From: Paraburkholderia caffeinilytica
GTDB lineage: Bacteria; Pseudomonadota; Gammaproteobacteria; Burkholderiales; Burkholderiaceae
NCBI RefSeq assembly: GCF_003368325.1
Contig: NZ_CP031467.1
Span: forward strand, 1,984,001-2,048,000
Direction: 5' to 3'
Length of the DNA: 64,000 nt
Shown: one piece after another, positions 27,273-35,128 of the stretch
How the letters are laid out: each line of letters begins with the position of its first letter
How positions within the stretch are numbered: the stretch's first letter is position 1
Notes under the pieces: model-generated
Databases searched by the model: none
What the model was told of the DNA's origin: nothing
The model's input: the letters and a program-made list of their open reading frames with translations, nothing else
Position numbers and translations under genes: made by a program

Positions 27273-28292
27273 ATGAACTACCAGAATCGCCAGTGGTTTT
27301 ACGTCAAGCGTCCGGAAGGACGGGTTGGCGATGAACACTACGAATTGCGCGAAAACGAGCTCGACGACACTTTGTCATCGAACGAGGTGCTGATCCGCGC
27401 GCGCATCGTCAGCGTCGATCCGTACATTCGGATCCAGCAACACGAACGCAATACTTACGATGTGCCGCATCCGCTCGGGATCGTCCAACGGGCGGGCGTG
27501 GTGGGTGAAGTGGTGGCGTCGGCGAGTCCGCTTTTCAAACAAGGCGACTGGGTGTCGGCCTACAGCGGCTGGCAACTGTACGCCAAGTGCCATCACAGCG
27601 AGCTGACCAAACTGAACCCCGAGGCGGCGCCCGTTTCGACCGCGCTCGGCGTGCTCGGCATGCCGGGTCGCACCGCGTGGTTCGGTTTGATGGAAGCAGG
27701 CCGGCCGCGTCCGGGCGACACGCTGGTCGTATCCGGTGCGGCGGGCGCGGTCGGCTCGCTGGTCGCGCAGTTCGGCAAACGCGCCGGGTGCCGCGTCATC
27801 GGCATCGCGGGTGGCCCGGACAAGTGCGCGTTTCTGACCGACACGCTGAAGCTCGACGGTGCCGTCGACTACCGGGCGCATCCCACACTCGAAGGCTTGC
27901 AGTCGGCGCTGCAGGCGGCCACCGGCGGCGTCGACGTCTATTTCGACAACGTGGGCGGCATGGTCACCGATGCGGTGATCCCGCTCATCAAGCGCCGCGC
28001 GCGAATCGTGATCTGCGGCGCGATCGCTCAATACGACGGCGGTCTCGATACGCCGGACCTCGCGCCGCGCTTCCTGCAGCACATGCTGTTTCAGCGCGCG
28101 ACGATCCAAGGGATTCTCGCGCGTGATTTCACGCATCGGATGGACGAGATGCTGCAGACTGTCGCGCCTTGGGTGAAGAGCGGTGAGATTGTTTATCAGG
28201 AGACTTACGTCGATGGTTTTGACGCGTTGCCTCAGGCGCTGAACAGCCTGTTTGAAGGGAAGAATCTTGGGAAGCTGCTGGTTAGGGTGTGA
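27273..28292 (+). CDS. NADP-dependent medium-chain oxidoreductase (leukotriene B4 dehydrogenase-like)
   Basis: 339 residues. The N-terminal catalytic domain contains VLIRARIVSVDPYIRIQQ. The cofactor domain has VVSGAAGAVGSLVAQFGKRA, the AxxGxxG nucleotide loop, and DVYFDNVGGMVTDAV, a hallmark of this MDR branch. The C-terminus GKNLGKLLVRV is typical. No zinc ligands are present, as expected for this group. Such enzymes reduce enones and related carbonyls with NADPH. ATG 27273 is used; an in-frame GTG four codons earlier is possible. A short copy of its cofactor-domain motif recurs at 29.4 kb. Confidence 0.87.
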   Translation: MNYQNRQWFYVKRPEGRVGDEHYELRENELDDTLSSNEVLIRARIVSVDPYIRIQQHERNTYDVPHPLGIVQRAGVVGEVVASASPLFKQGDWVSAYSGWQLYAKCHHSELTKLNPEAAPVSTALGVLGMPGRTAWFGLMEAGRPRPGDTLVVSGAAGAVGSLVAQFGKRAGCRVIGIAGGPDKCAFLTDTLKLDGAVDYRAHPTLEGLQSALQAATGGVDVYFDNVGGMVTDAVIPLIKRRARIVICGAIAQYDGGLDTPDLAPRFLQHMLFQRATIQGILARDFTHRMDEMLQTVAPWVKSGEIVYQETYVDGFDALPQALNSLFEGKNLGKLLVRV

Positions 28293-28296
28293 CCGG

Positions 28297-28482
28297 TCAG
28301 ACGATGCGGATCGCCGACGGCCGTGACGACGGCCCGCCGCTCGCGAGATGAAACGCATAGCGGGAGACACCGGCGGCGGCCCATCGCAAGTCGAGCCAGC
28401 GGGTTACATACCCCACCGGCTCGGCCTGTTCGATCAGGCAATCAATACTGGTGTCGCAAACAGGCAAGGCAGATAGGTTCAC
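28297..28482 (-). CDS. Possible small protein, unknown
   Basis: A 61-residue frame starts with GTG 28482, preceded by AGGG, and ends convergently four bases from the oxidoreductase stop. The sequence (EPVGYVTRWLDLRWAAAG, VSRYAFHLASGGPSSRP) looks protein-like rather than random, but no family is recognised. It could be the 3' remnant of a larger gene. Confidence 0.3.
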   Translation of the reverse strand: MNLSALPVCDTSIDCLIEQAEPVGYVTRWLDLRWAAAGVSRYAFHLASGGPSSRPSAIRIV

Positions 28483-28587
28483 GCCCTATAAAGTCGTGGG
28501 TGCATCTGTTCCGACGTTTGCCTCTTGCAGCAACATCGCCTGAAGCACGAATTCAACGCCTTCGTCGCGTAACGTGATCTGGTCCGC

Positions 28588-29109
28588 CTAGTTGAAGTGA
28601 TACTGCAGGCCGACGGTAAAGCTGTTATTGCGCCGTTTCGTACCGTCTTTATTACTGGAGTCGGTCGTCCATTCGCCTGCCACGCTCACGTGCCTGGCGA
28701 ACTTATATTCGACCCCCAATCCCCAATGCAAGCGGGTTTCCGGCCAGCTTGACGTGAAACCAACGCGAGCATAGGGCATGATCTGATTGAATGGCATGCC
28801 GAATTTCGCATCGATCCCACCGTCTTTATACGTTGACGAACCATGATGCAGATCAGCGAAAATCTCAGCACCCAACACGAAGCGGTCGACGTCAAAGTTA
28901 TATCCCGCCATGAATCCTGGAAATACTGTGGTATGCGATGCTTTATTGACGACGCCTGACGCGTCAGAATTATTCAAGCCCACTTTGAAACCGACATAGG
29001 GGCCGGCAAACTGGCTCGCCCCCACTTGATGCGTTGAAAGCTGTGCGTGCGCAAAATTGGACAGCAGAGCGATTGAGGCGGTTAAAATCAGCTTCGTTAT
29101 TTTGTACAT
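28588..29109 (-). CDS. OmpA/OmpW-like outer-membrane beta-barrel protein
   Basis: 173 residues from ATG 29109. The signal peptide is LILTASIALLSNFAHA, cleaved before QLS. The mature part has alternating beta strands (FAGPYVGFKVGLNNS, FPGFMAGYNFDVDRFVLGAE, HWGLGVEYKFARHVSVAGEW) and a C-terminal strand SFTVGLQYHFN with Phe near the end, as needed for BAM insertion. This is an eight-stranded porin-like barrel of unknown role. Base composition is lower in GC than the core genes, which may mark the start of the accessory region. Confidence 0.75.
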   Translation of the reverse strand: MYKITKLILTASIALLSNFAHAQLSTHQVGASQFAGPYVGFKVGLNNSDASGVVNKASHTTVFPGFMAGYNFDVDRFVLGAEIFADLHHGSSTYKDGGIDAKFGMPFNQIMPYARVGFTSSWPETRLHWGLGVEYKFARHVSVAGEWTTDSSNKDGTKRRNNSFTVGLQYHFN

Positions 29110-29593
29110 GACCTTCAAACTAAAAAACAGAACGCCGCGAATATTTCGCAATATCTATCTGGATGTAGGGAGGCGCCAGCAGAAATTCCGGGCCTGAATT
29201 GCTATGCATGATGCAGTGTGCATAGACGGCCCATGCTAGATAAGCAGATAGATTGAAACAACGGGAGATTTCCGAAAGCGGACGTTCACAATTCTGCCTG
29301 CTGAGTGCTCAGACAAAAAAATGACGGATATTGAAGGAATTTTATATTTTATAAATATTTTAAATATCCCGGCCGAGCATGAAGGGAGACAGCAGCTGGC
29401 GGCATCGATGTCTATTTCGACAATGTGGGCGGCATGGCCACCTTTGGGGCGGGCTGAATCCAGATCAGAGGAGGCATGCAGGAAACGAATTGGGCGCCAA
29501 TCCTGATTCCGGTAGTGCAGCGTGGGGCTTAGGCTGATAGTGACGTCAATAAGGTCAAGGTTGACGAGCCACTAAGAGCGTTGGAGATCGAAT
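29110..29593. other. AT-rich non-coding stretch at the left edge of the accessory region
   Basis: About 480 bp. The part near 29320-29370 is strongly AT-rich. No intact gene is seen. It contains the short oxidoreductase-like fragment listed separately. Confidence 0.4.
29399..29441 (+). pseudogene. Fragment matching the MDR oxidoreductase cofactor domain
   Basis: The 43 bases encode GGIDVYFDNVGGMA in one frame, followed shortly by a stop. The oxidoreductase gene at 27.9 kb encodes GGVDVYFDNVGGMV with nearly the same nucleotides. The few differences are mostly at third codon positions. No similarity extends beyond this segment, so it is a tiny gene relic, perhaps from a paralogue. Confidence 0.45.
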
Positions 29594-29627
29594 AACAGCA
29601 AACCCGGCCGAAGCCGGGTTTGCTGTT
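29594..29627. terminator. Perfect 15-bp stem with CGAA tetraloop
   Basis: AACAGCAAACCCGGC and GCCGGGTTTGCTGTT pair perfectly around CGAA. It lies ten bases beyond the stop of the SymE-like gene on the minus strand and can act as its terminator. Confidence 0.75.
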
Positions 29628-29637
29628 TGTGGATTGT

Positions 29638-29940
29638 TCATGTCCGTTTGCTGCGTCTTCGCAGCATGGCCTCCTTCTCCGGCGCAGTCATGTACCTGCC
29701 GGCAATCCTGTAGTTATAGTCCGGGGTAATGGTGATCTGTCCGAGCCGGTAGTCGATGCTGAACAGGACCTGGTGCCCCGGCAGAAAGCCTGCGTGTTCG
29801 AGCATCGCATCAGTCACCTGCATCCACGGAAAGGCCGTACGCCTGCCGTGTTCCTTCGTGCCGTCTGCTTCAAGCGCAACGGAAATGCGCGTGACCTGTT
29901 CGTCGCGTGCGCGACGTGGTTTAAGATTGGCGTTAGCCAT
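29638..29940 (-). CDS. SymE-like (AbrB-fold) toxin-family protein
   Basis: 100 residues from ATG 29940, preceded by GGAG. The core TAFPWMQVTDAMLEHAGFLP then GHQVLFSIDYRLGQITITPD matches the SymE pattern (P-W-x-x-L/V ... W/L-x-x-A-G-F ... G-x-x-x-x-I-x-P). In E. coli SymE is an SOS-induced toxin kept down by the antisense RNA SymR. The C-terminal half here (YMTAPEKEAMLRRRSKRT) is basic. It is followed on the same strand, upstream by about 95 bp, by an HTH gene that may replace or supplement RNA control. No SOS box was identified. Confidence 0.7.
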   Translation of the reverse strand: MANANLKPRRARDEQVTRISVALEADGTKEHGRRTAFPWMQVTDAMLEHAGFLPGHQVLFSIDYRLGQITITPDYNYRIAGRYMTAPEKEAMLRRRSKRT

Positions 29941-30035
29941 GGTCAACTCCTTCGGTGAGTTGGTTGTGGTTAGCGGGCCGTATGGGTTGCCGCCCATGCG
30001 GCCCGCGCTTCTTCTACTACATCAAATCTCCTTTC

Positions 30036-30392
30036 TTACTGCTGGGTCTGTGCCAGCACCGTTTCAAGCATCTCGGATACGAAGCGTTGCCGCGCCTTCG
30101 GTAGCCGGCTGATCGCCTCGAGCTGCTTTTGCAGCTTAGAGGGCCGGCCGCGTTTTTTGGGTCGGGCAACGTCCTGCCCCAGCAGTTCGTCGGATGACAG
30201 CCCAAGCGTTCTGGTCAACTCCGGTAGCATTGAGACAGGCGGCCGCAGCCGCGCGCCTTCGTAGTGGGCGAGGGTCTGCTGGGCAATGCCAAGCTGCTCG
30301 GCAAGTTGCTGCTGAGTGAACTTGTGGGCCTTGCGTGCGCTGGCGATACGCGAACCCAATGCCTTGAAAAACTGTTCATCCTTCGGATTCAT
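30036..30392 (-). CDS. XRE-family HTH regulator
   Basis: 118 residues from ATG 30392. A Cro/C1-type helix-turn-helix lies near residues 10-65: GSRIASARKAHKFTQQQLAE, LGIAQQTLAHYEGARLRPP, then a helix TRTLGLSSDELLGQ. A basic linker PKKRGRPSKLQKQ follows, and a C-terminal helical tail. It sits directly upstream of the SymE-like gene on the same strand, so it probably regulates that gene and itself. It may be the antitoxin-like partner. Confidence 0.85.
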   Translation of the reverse strand: MNPKDEQFFKALGSRIASARKAHKFTQQQLAEQLGIAQQTLAHYEGARLRPPVSMLPELTRTLGLSSDELLGQDVARPKKRGRPSKLQKQLEAISRLPKARQRFVSEMLETVLAQTQQ

Positions 30393-30542
30393 GACTAAGT
30401 TCTGCGGTGAAGGTCCAACCATGATGATAGCGCTGATTTGGGGACTCGTGGGGATGCGTTACTCTGAAATGGAGTTTTTAGATGCGAAGTTCTTCAAATT
30501 CTGAATCTTCTGAGAGGTCTGTAGCGGAATGGCTAATTCGTG

Positions 30543-30995
30543 TCAGGCGTCCAGTAGGAGGGACTGGAAAGGCCTCACGCGCGATGGGCCAGTGGCGCGG
30601 CTGCCCCGCGGCACGCGCGCGACCTTGACGAGTAAGCGCACTAGTGCTGCCGCGATCAGTTTCTTGTCGCGCGGGTTGTAATATTTCATGGCCATCTGCA
30701 GCGTTTTCCAACCGAGAACCTTCGCGAGGGTTGCCGTCTAGTCGCGAGGCGGCTTCGCGTCCCAGGTCGTAGGGGTGCGGCCCCGTGATGCCAGCACGTT
30801 TGCGCGCCCGCACGAATGCCTTCCACAAATCATCCGAGTCGTAGAAGGTAATCAGCGGTCCCGAAGTCTGCTGCGGCGAGGCGCGGATGGTCGCTTCCGC
30901 GCGTCCCGGCAACGGGACCGTGCGCGGTTCCTTGTTCTTGGTCAGATCGCGCCGGATACCTCTCTGCCGAAATCGCGACGAATGTCTGCTTAGAC
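30543..30995 (-). pseudogene. Decayed tyrosine integrase
   Basis: Fragments in different minus-strand frames form the C-terminal part of a tyrosine recombinase. In order these are RRDLTKNKEPRTVPLPGR, DLWKAFVRARKRAGITG, PHPYDLGREAASRL (degraded box II HxLR), then after a frameshift VLGWKTLQMAMKYYNPRDKK with the nucleophile Tyr. The catalytic His-Leu-Arg is changed to YDLGR and the frame is broken, so it is inactive. It marks a past insertion in this region. Confidence 0.7.
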
Positions 30996-31221
30996 GTCGT
31001 CATGGCAACGGCTGCGCTACACGCGATACGGGTAGTAGCACTTTGGCTGGATGAACCAGAGATCAGCGATATTCCCCTATCAGTAGACTCCACAGGAGAT
31101 TGCGTCACCACCTACTCAGACGATCTGAGTACAGTGTTTTCGGGTGAAGACAATCCGTGGACTCTCGCGGACGGCTCCACGCCGCCCAAGCGCAAAATCT
31201 CCAAACATACATGTGGCTAAC

Positions 31222-31800
31222 ATGAAAATATATTCATATGTAATTCCTAGGGATTTTGGTTTTGCTCCAAATCCATTTTATGGCACATGCACCCTAGCCA
31301 CCTGCAAACCTAAAATCAGAAAAGCCGCAAGATTGAACGACATAATCATAGGAACTCGCTCCGCTCCGAACGTTCACAAACTCGTCTTTTTTATGCAAGT
31401 ACAAGAAATACTCACTTACGATGTCTATTGGAACGACGAGCGATTTTTTTGCAAAAGACCCAATCTATACGGAAGCAAGAAGGCTGCGTTCGGCGATAAT
31501 ATTTATCACCGCGATGACAAAAAACTCTGGATTCAAGAAGACTCGCACCACACCAATACCGACGGATCTCGATGTCAAGAGAACGTAGATACCGATACAA
31601 GTTGTGAAAATGTTTTGATTTCACAGAATTTTTGCTACTGGGGAAGCAACGGCCCGACCCTACCGTCCCATTTATATCAAGTCGTAAAGAAGGGGATTGG
31701 GCATAAGAGTAAATTTTCGGGTGATTTCGTAGAACTGATGTTCAAGTGGCTAGACGAAAATGACCGCGGATGCCTTGGCAAACCGCTCAGCTGGCAATAA
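31222..31800 (+). CDS. Nmad2-like nucleotide-modification-associated protein
   Basis: 192 residues from ATG 31222. Several motifs look like nucleotide modification associated domain 2: MKIYSYVIPRDFGFAPNPFY, GTCTLATCKPKIRK, FGDNIYHRDDKKLWIQEDSH and FCYWGSNGPTLP. The many conserved His, Asp and Cys residues suggest a metal or nucleotide site. This domain was first grouped computationally with phage and bacterial base-modification operons; its chemistry is unknown. Base composition is far more AT-rich than the core. It heads a three-gene operon with MazG-like and UDG-like genes (20 and 1 bp spacing). Confidence 0.65.
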   Translation: MKIYSYVIPRDFGFAPNPFYGTCTLATCKPKIRKAARLNDIIIGTRSAPNVHKLVFFMQVQEILTYDVYWNDERFFCKRPNLYGSKKAAFGDNIYHRDDKKLWIQEDSHHTNTDGSRCQENVDTDTSCENVLISQNFCYWGSNGPTLPSHLYQVVKKGIGHKSKFSGDFVELMFKWLDENDRGCLGKPLSWQ

Positions 31801-31820
31801 AATTCGACCGGTGACACAAA

Positions 31821-32918
31821 ATGATACTGAGAGATTATTTTGAGAGAATAAGGCCGCTCGACAAGCTACACGAAATAAATGCTGTACGGCTCGGGCTTTT
31901 TGGTGAAGTAGGGAGCGTATTAACGACGGCCAAGAAGAAAAGCCGAGAGGGGAAATTGTATGACTATGAAACCGCGATTACTCAAGAGCTGGGTGATGTA
32001 ATTTGGTATTTTTTCCGTCTAGTAGATCGATTGAATTTAACGGTAGACGTACTCTTGCCCGATCAGTTTTGGGACGACGAGAAATCACTCCTACTTGCGA
32101 CAAACGACCCATTTTGTCCCGTCGCACAAGCCGCAGTCGAGTCACACTCAGACCTCGAGCCGGTTCTGGAACGACTGGGCAGCTCAGCCGCAACACTGCT
32201 AAATCGCTCGCGGCTTGACCTTGAAGTTATCAAAGCAGACATACAGGAGTTCTTCGCAAGTTACCTGGGCACGCTACAAGCTACCGGCATCAGCTTCGCC
32301 TCAGTGCTAGAAAACAATCTACAGAAAACTGAGGGCCGTTTTTTACTTCCCGACTTTTCAACCCTTCCCACGTTCGATGAAGATTTTGACGACGACGAGC
32401 GATTACCCGCCCATTTCGAAATATCAATAATTGAACGCCCTAATGGGAAGAGTTATCTTAAATGGAATGACGTCTTTATTGGTGATCCACTAACTGATAA
32501 CATCGAGACGGAAGACGGTTACAAATTCCACGATGTTTTTCACATGGCACATGCAGCAATACTACATTGGTCCCCAACCTTCAGGGCGTTGATAAGGCAT
32601 AAACGAAAAAGCAACCCAAAGTACGACGAACAACAAGACGGTGGGCGCGCGATCGTAATTGAGGAAGGATTGACAGCATGGATTTTCTCAAATGCGAAAA
32701 ATGCCGACTTGTTTAGGGAAAAGGAAAAGCTCTCATTCGACCTTCTTAAAGGAATTAAGCAGTTCGTCAATGGTTACGAAGTACAGAAATGTCCTTTATC
32801 TTTGTGGGAAAAAGCCATCTTAGACGGATATAGGGTTTTTCGCGAACTCAGTCAAAATCGAAGCGGTGTTATAATAGGCGATCGAGCAACAAGAAGTATT
32901 AGCTACAGGAGAGGATAA
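31821..32918 (+). CDS. MazG-like pyrophosphohydrolase fused to a second putative metal-binding domain
   Basis: 365 residues. The N-terminal ~70 residues are MazG-like: VRLGLFGEVGSVLTTAKKK and ITQELGDVIWYFFRLVDRLN, holding the E-x-x-E and E-L-x-D metal ligands of all-alpha NTP pyrophosphatases. After a linker of about 110 residues, the C-terminal half has GYKFHDVFHMAHAAILHWS and RAIVIEEGLTAWIFSNAK, a H-D-x-x-H-x-x-H plus E-E arrangement that looks like another hydrolase site. It could clear non-canonical or modified dNTPs. It is 20 bp after the Nmad2-like gene and 1 bp before the UDG-like gene. Confidence 0.6.
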   Translation: MILRDYFERIRPLDKLHEINAVRLGLFGEVGSVLTTAKKKSREGKLYDYETAITQELGDVIWYFFRLVDRLNLTVDVLLPDQFWDDEKSLLLATNDPFCPVAQAAVESHSDLEPVLERLGSSAATLLNRSRLDLEVIKADIQEFFASYLGTLQATGISFASVLENNLQKTEGRFLLPDFSTLPTFDEDFDDDERLPAHFEISIIERPNGKSYLKWNDVFIGDPLTDNIETEDGYKFHDVFHMAHAAILHWSPTFRALIRHKRKSNPKYDEQQDGGRAIVIEEGLTAWIFSNAKNADLFREKEKLSFDLLKGIKQFVNGYEVQKCPLSLWEKAILDGYRVFRELSQNRSGVIIGDRATRSISYRRG

Positions 32919-32919
32919 T

Positions 32920-33585
32920 ATGAATCCAGCGGATTTTGTGGACGCCGTAGCGTCGATAAAAATTAAAAATACATTTAATCCCTATTCTGCCGTATGCGAG
33001 CGATTTGATCGAAAAGACGCTGGGGAAAAGAGAAAGAAACTGCTTCTGGAGTTACTAAAAAACGCCTGCGAAAATGGGGTCGATTCGCTATGGATCGGAC
33101 GCGACCTCGGTTATCGCGGCGGTAGAAGGACCGGTTTGGCGCTAACAGATGAAGTCAATATGGTGTGTCACGCTCGGCGGTGGGGACTATCTGTCTCTCA
33201 GGTCACCAAAGGCGAGCCGGTGGCTGAGAGAACTGCCGCCGTAATCTGGAATGCCTTGAATTCCGTTAGTGAAAATATTTTCTTGTGGAACGTTTTCCCG
33301 TTACATCCGCATGAAGAAGGCAATTCATTCACGAATCGTGCGCATAATTCGATGGAAAGGCGACTTGGCGAGGAGATTCTTGATACGCTAATCGAGACGA
33401 TTCGCCCCAGACGACTTATTGCGGTTGGAAATGATGCCGCCGCTTCAATTGCCAAGTGCTCTTACAAGGCCGAAGTGTCACAATTCCGGCATCCCAGTTA
33501 TGGTGGCCAAAACACTTTCTTGGCGCAGGTTTCGGCACTTTATGGCGTGACTATCCAGAGGTCGAAACAAAAGGAACTGTTCTAG
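32920..33585 (+). CDS. Uracil-DNA glycosylase superfamily-like protein
   Basis: 221 residues, starting one base after the MazG-like stop. UDG-like features run in order: FNPYSAVCERFD, DSLWIGRDLGYRGGRRTGLA (where UDGs have the water-activating loop), NVFPLHPHEEGNSFTNR (N-x-x-P-x), RRLIAVGNDAAASIAK, and RHPSYGG, equivalent to the HPSP minor-groove loop. There is no four-cysteine iron-sulfur set as in families 4 and 5. It may excise uracil or a modified base from DNA. Its operon partners suggest action on modified phage or host bases. Confidence 0.6.
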   Translation: MNPADFVDAVASIKIKNTFNPYSAVCERFDRKDAGEKRKKLLLELLKNACENGVDSLWIGRDLGYRGGRRTGLALTDEVNMVCHARRWGLSVSQVTKGEPVAERTAAVIWNALNSVSENIFLWNVFPLHPHEEGNSFTNRAHNSMERRLGEEILDTLIETIRPRRLIAVGNDAAASIAKCSYKAEVSQFRHPSYGGQNTFLAQVSALYGVTIQRSKQKELF

Positions 33586-34084
33586 ATGTTTGGGTCAGTA
33601 GTTCGAATGTGGTTGTTGGCGAACTAGGTACCCGACACGACGGACAATTTCCCGGGGATGGCGGATGCGTCTCTGGACGCATCAAACATGCATCATGTGT
33701 CACTTGCCGCCCTGAATATTTAGCCCGCGCCGTAAGGGCTCCACGTGTTTTCCGACTGCGCATCAAAACCGTTCATGCAAGAAGGCACCGCAGGTGGGGA
33801 GGGAACTGAAGAAACTCACTGGTGACAGCTCCATGCTGCCAGCCGGCTCTTCATCCGTTTGGGTGACGGATTGGCGCCGTCTACCGTCGGATGGTTGACT
33901 CATCGCCTCGGTCGGCTCATGGTTTCGCCAAGGTAGGCTCGCGCACTACTAGCGTGCCTCGTTCCCACGCATGCGGTTTGTTGGTGACTCAGAAGGTCGT
34001 GAGAACACAACTAGCCAATGCTTATGTAGCTTTCCCCGATCGTCATCATGCAGTAGTGGGATTTTTGAAGATGAGGGCTTGAAC
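33586..34084. other. Intergenic region between the Nmad2 operon and the ParA pair
   Basis: About 500 bp without a supported gene. Some frames are open but lack protein features. It should hold the promoter of the ParA-like gene. GC content returns to near 55-60 %, unlike the AT-rich operon before it. Confidence 0.4.
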
Positions 34085-35122
34085 GTGACCAAAATCATCA
34101 CGCTTTATAACCACAAGGGCGGCGTGTCGAAAACGACTACCACCTATCACCTTGCATATGCGTTCGCGGAAGCGATGGGAATGAAAGTATTGGTTGTGGA
34201 CGCAGACCCACAATGCAATCTTACGGAGTTGTGCCTCTCGAGGATTATCGATGCCCTAGACGTGAAGGAGGAGGAGGGCGAGACAACAACCCTTCCCGGA
34301 TCGTCGGTTAAGGACGCACTGTGGCCACGCCTCGAGGGCGAACGAGCGAACGTAGACGTCGACGGTATCGTCCTGACTCAGTTCGACGAGGAACTGCCGT
34401 TGTTTATCTTTCGCGGTGATATCGGATTGAGCGAAGCCGAAGATCGACTCTCATACGCCTATAGCCAGCGTATGACTTCCGACATGCATCAGAAGCGCAC
34501 GTATGTCGCTGTGAACGACATGTTGCGCCGGCTAGGCGCATTGCACGGCTTTGACGTGATCCTCGTGGATGTGGGGCCAAGCGCCGCAGCACTCACCAGG
34601 TCGTTTTTTCTGGCATGCGACCGATTTCTCGTACCTGTTGCCCCGGATCGTTTCAACTACCAGGCTATTGGCTCTTTGAGTCACATCCTAAATAAATGGA
34701 TCACCGAGCATATGCAGGTGGTCCCAGACTTCCAGAAATTGTCGCTAAATGTGCCGACCCGAGCGCCAGTGCTACGCGGTATCGTGATGCAAAGGTTCCA
34801 GCGCCACAAAGGCGTAGCGAAGGCTGGGTTCAAGGTCTGGATTGATCGAGTTAGACAGCGGGCGGTTGAGGAATTGATCCCCTCCTTGATTACGGCTTCG
34901 GGAGCCGAAGGTGTGGCGAAGCACTGCCTTACTGAACCGCTTTGTGCCGAGATACATGACTTTGCGAGCTTGGCACCGATGATGTTGTCGAACAGCAAGC
35001 CGGTATGGCGACTCACAAAAGAGGACACGGAGTGGCAAGGACATGTCTGGGAGCAACGGTCTGCCGCCATGGTGGAGTTTCGTGACCGTTTCTTTGCGTT
35101 GGCCAAGCTTGCGATCGAGTAA
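34085..35122 (+). CDS. ParA/Soj-family P-loop ATPase
   Basis: 345 residues from GTG 34085, with GAGGG upstream. The deviant Walker A is IITLYNHKGGVSKTTTTYHL (KGGxxKT), and VLVVDADPQCNLTEL is the A' motif. FDVILVDVGPSAAALTRSFF is Walker B. It is longer than chromosomal ParA, with extra C-terminal residues of unknown fold. No ParB or centromere-like repeat is nearby, so a plasmid-partition role is doubtful. The next gene follows by six bases, indicating a two-gene unit with the cyclase-like protein. Confidence 0.82.
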   Translation: MTKIITLYNHKGGVSKTTTTYHLAYAFAEAMGMKVLVVDADPQCNLTELCLSRIIDALDVKEEEGETTTLPGSSVKDALWPRLEGERANVDVDGIVLTQFDEELPLFIFRGDIGLSEAEDRLSYAYSQRMTSDMHQKRTYVAVNDMLRRLGALHGFDVILVDVGPSAAALTRSFFLACDRFLVPVAPDRFNYQAIGSLSHILNKWITEHMQVVPDFQKLSLNVPTRAPVLRGIVMQRFQRHKGVAKAGFKVWIDRVRQRAVEELIPSLITASGAEGVAKHCLTEPLCAEIHDFASLAPMMLSNSKPVWRLTKEDTEWQGHVWEQRSAAMVEFRDRFFALAKLAIE

Positions 35123-35128
35123 ACATAA

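Noticed and set aside
34085..35122. Plasmid partition locus
   Set aside because: A ParA-type ATPase is present, but no ParB gene, no parS-like repeats and no replication gene are near.
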